DNA of 14,618 nt, taken from the NCBI GenBank assembly GCA_023436485.1, contig JAEZIU010000296.1:1-14618 (forward strand). The letters run 5' to 3'. The DNA comes from Bacillota bacterium. GTDB taxonomy: Bacteria; Bacillota; Clostridia; Acetivibrionales; DSM-1351. This document shows, in pieces, positions 14,254 through 14,618 of this stretch (positions are counted from its first letter, which is position 1; every line of letters begins with the position of its first letter). The position numbers and the translations under genes are program-made. Below the pieces are notes generated by a model. The model was not told the origin of the DNA and ran no database searches. It worked only from the letters and a program-made list of their open reading frames with translations.

Positions 14254-14618
14254 ATGAAATTTGCTAAAAAGTCCGACATTTTAATAATATTAATAATTCT
14301 AATATCCGGTGGAATTTTATGAGCAGTGTATAACAACTCTGTTTCAAGTAAGCCGGCAAAGGCGGAAATTTATTACAAATCAGAACTTATTAAAACCGTT
14401 GATTTGTCAAAGGGCCAGGATAAAACCTTTAGCATACCCCAAAGTGATCATATAGCATTTCATCTGACAACAGACGGCAGGATACGTTTTGAAGATTCAG
14501 ACTGTCCGGACAAGATTTGCATTAAGACCGGTTGGCTTAGTAAGGTTGGGCAAACTGCTGCTTGCCTTCCCAATGAGGTTTTTCTGAAAATTGTACCTAA
14601 AAACAATAACCGCAGTGA
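14254..14618 (+). pseudogene. eetA: NusG-domain-II (EetA-like) protein with in-frame TGA, 3' partial
   Basis: An AAGGAG site and ATG at 14254 start a frame with a short basic N-terminus and a membrane helix (ILIILIILISGGIL), then a TGA at 14320-14322, after which the same frame stays open to the window end for 98 codons. The downstream part is a clear NusG domain II-like (PF07009) region: a beta-rich section, then CPDKIC, KTGWLSKVGQ and a second cysteine before LPNEVFLKI. Homologues are membrane-anchored extracellular proteins; in the Listeria electron-export locus EetA is of this general type. TGA probably replaces a TGG (Trp) codon in the helix. The gene is either inactive, read through, or affected by a base-call error. 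A GTG at 14326 could restart translation but has no visible ribosome binding site and would lose most of the anchor. The gene continues beyond the window. Confidence 0.75.

Noticed and set aside
14320..14322. TGA as a selenocysteine codon
   Set aside because: It falls within a hydrophobic membrane helix away from the conserved cysteines; a changed Trp codon or sequence error is simpler.

Overview
The window is low-GC DNA with AGGAGG-type ribosome binding sites, TTG/GTG starts, compact intergenic regions and many stem-loop terminators. It carries a spore cortex-lytic enzyme (SleL/YaaH type) and a CotJC-like manganese catalase. Together these point to an anaerobic, endospore-forming Firmicute of class Clostridia; the gene types resemble mesophilic cellulolytic Ruminiclostridium species, but that genus-level guess is inference. 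No rRNA, tRNA, CRISPR array, transposase or integrase was seen.

Layout from left to right. (1) 1-2171, plus strand: two phage tail-collar (Mdp-type) proteins, the first cut by the window edge and the second a tandem duplication, followed by a small three-repeat protein that looks like a beta-trefoil. All three are closely spaced and end at a terminator at 2194-2235. (2) 2241-3940: an ArsR-family repressor diverging from an old-yellow-enzyme-type oxidoreductase and a DUF1858 CxxC miniprotein. A 13-bp inverted repeat operator lies in the divergent promoter region, and a shared terminator follows. (3) 4029-5435, minus strand: a DUF1646 ion-transporter-like membrane protein, preceded by an unlisted 30-residue membrane miniprotein and by a structured leader. 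The leader contains a terminator and a mutually exclusive hairpin, and is probably a Na+ riboswitch (the former 'DUF1646 motif'). (4) 5477-7590, plus strand: a tandem GNAT acetyltransferase, a small lipoprotein, a GyrI-like ligand-binding protein and a 56-residue two-helix membrane protein. (5) 7655-8347, minus strand: a Mn-catalase, sharing a terminator region with the preceding cluster. (6) 8496-10992, plus strand: a zinc-dependent, formaldehyde-dehydrogenase-like alcohol dehydrogenase, then a LysM-LysM-GH18 spore cortex-lytic glucosaminidase with a strong terminator. (7) 11176-end, plus strand: a promoter, then a type II NADH dehydrogenase fused to a C-terminal membrane domain, a UbiA/MenA-type prenyltransferase, and the start of a NusG-domain-II protein.

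Region 7 has the gene content and order expected for the beginning of a flavin-based extracellular electron transfer locus (ndh2-dmkA-eetA, as known from Listeria). Ndh2 would oxidise cytosolic NADH and pass electrons to a demethylmenaquinone made with the help of DmkA; EetA would be part of the surface relay. The eetA-like gene carries an in-frame TGA inside its only membrane helix, so it is either broken in this strain or affected by a sequence error. The most notable non-coding element is the riboswitch-like leader at 5297-5400.
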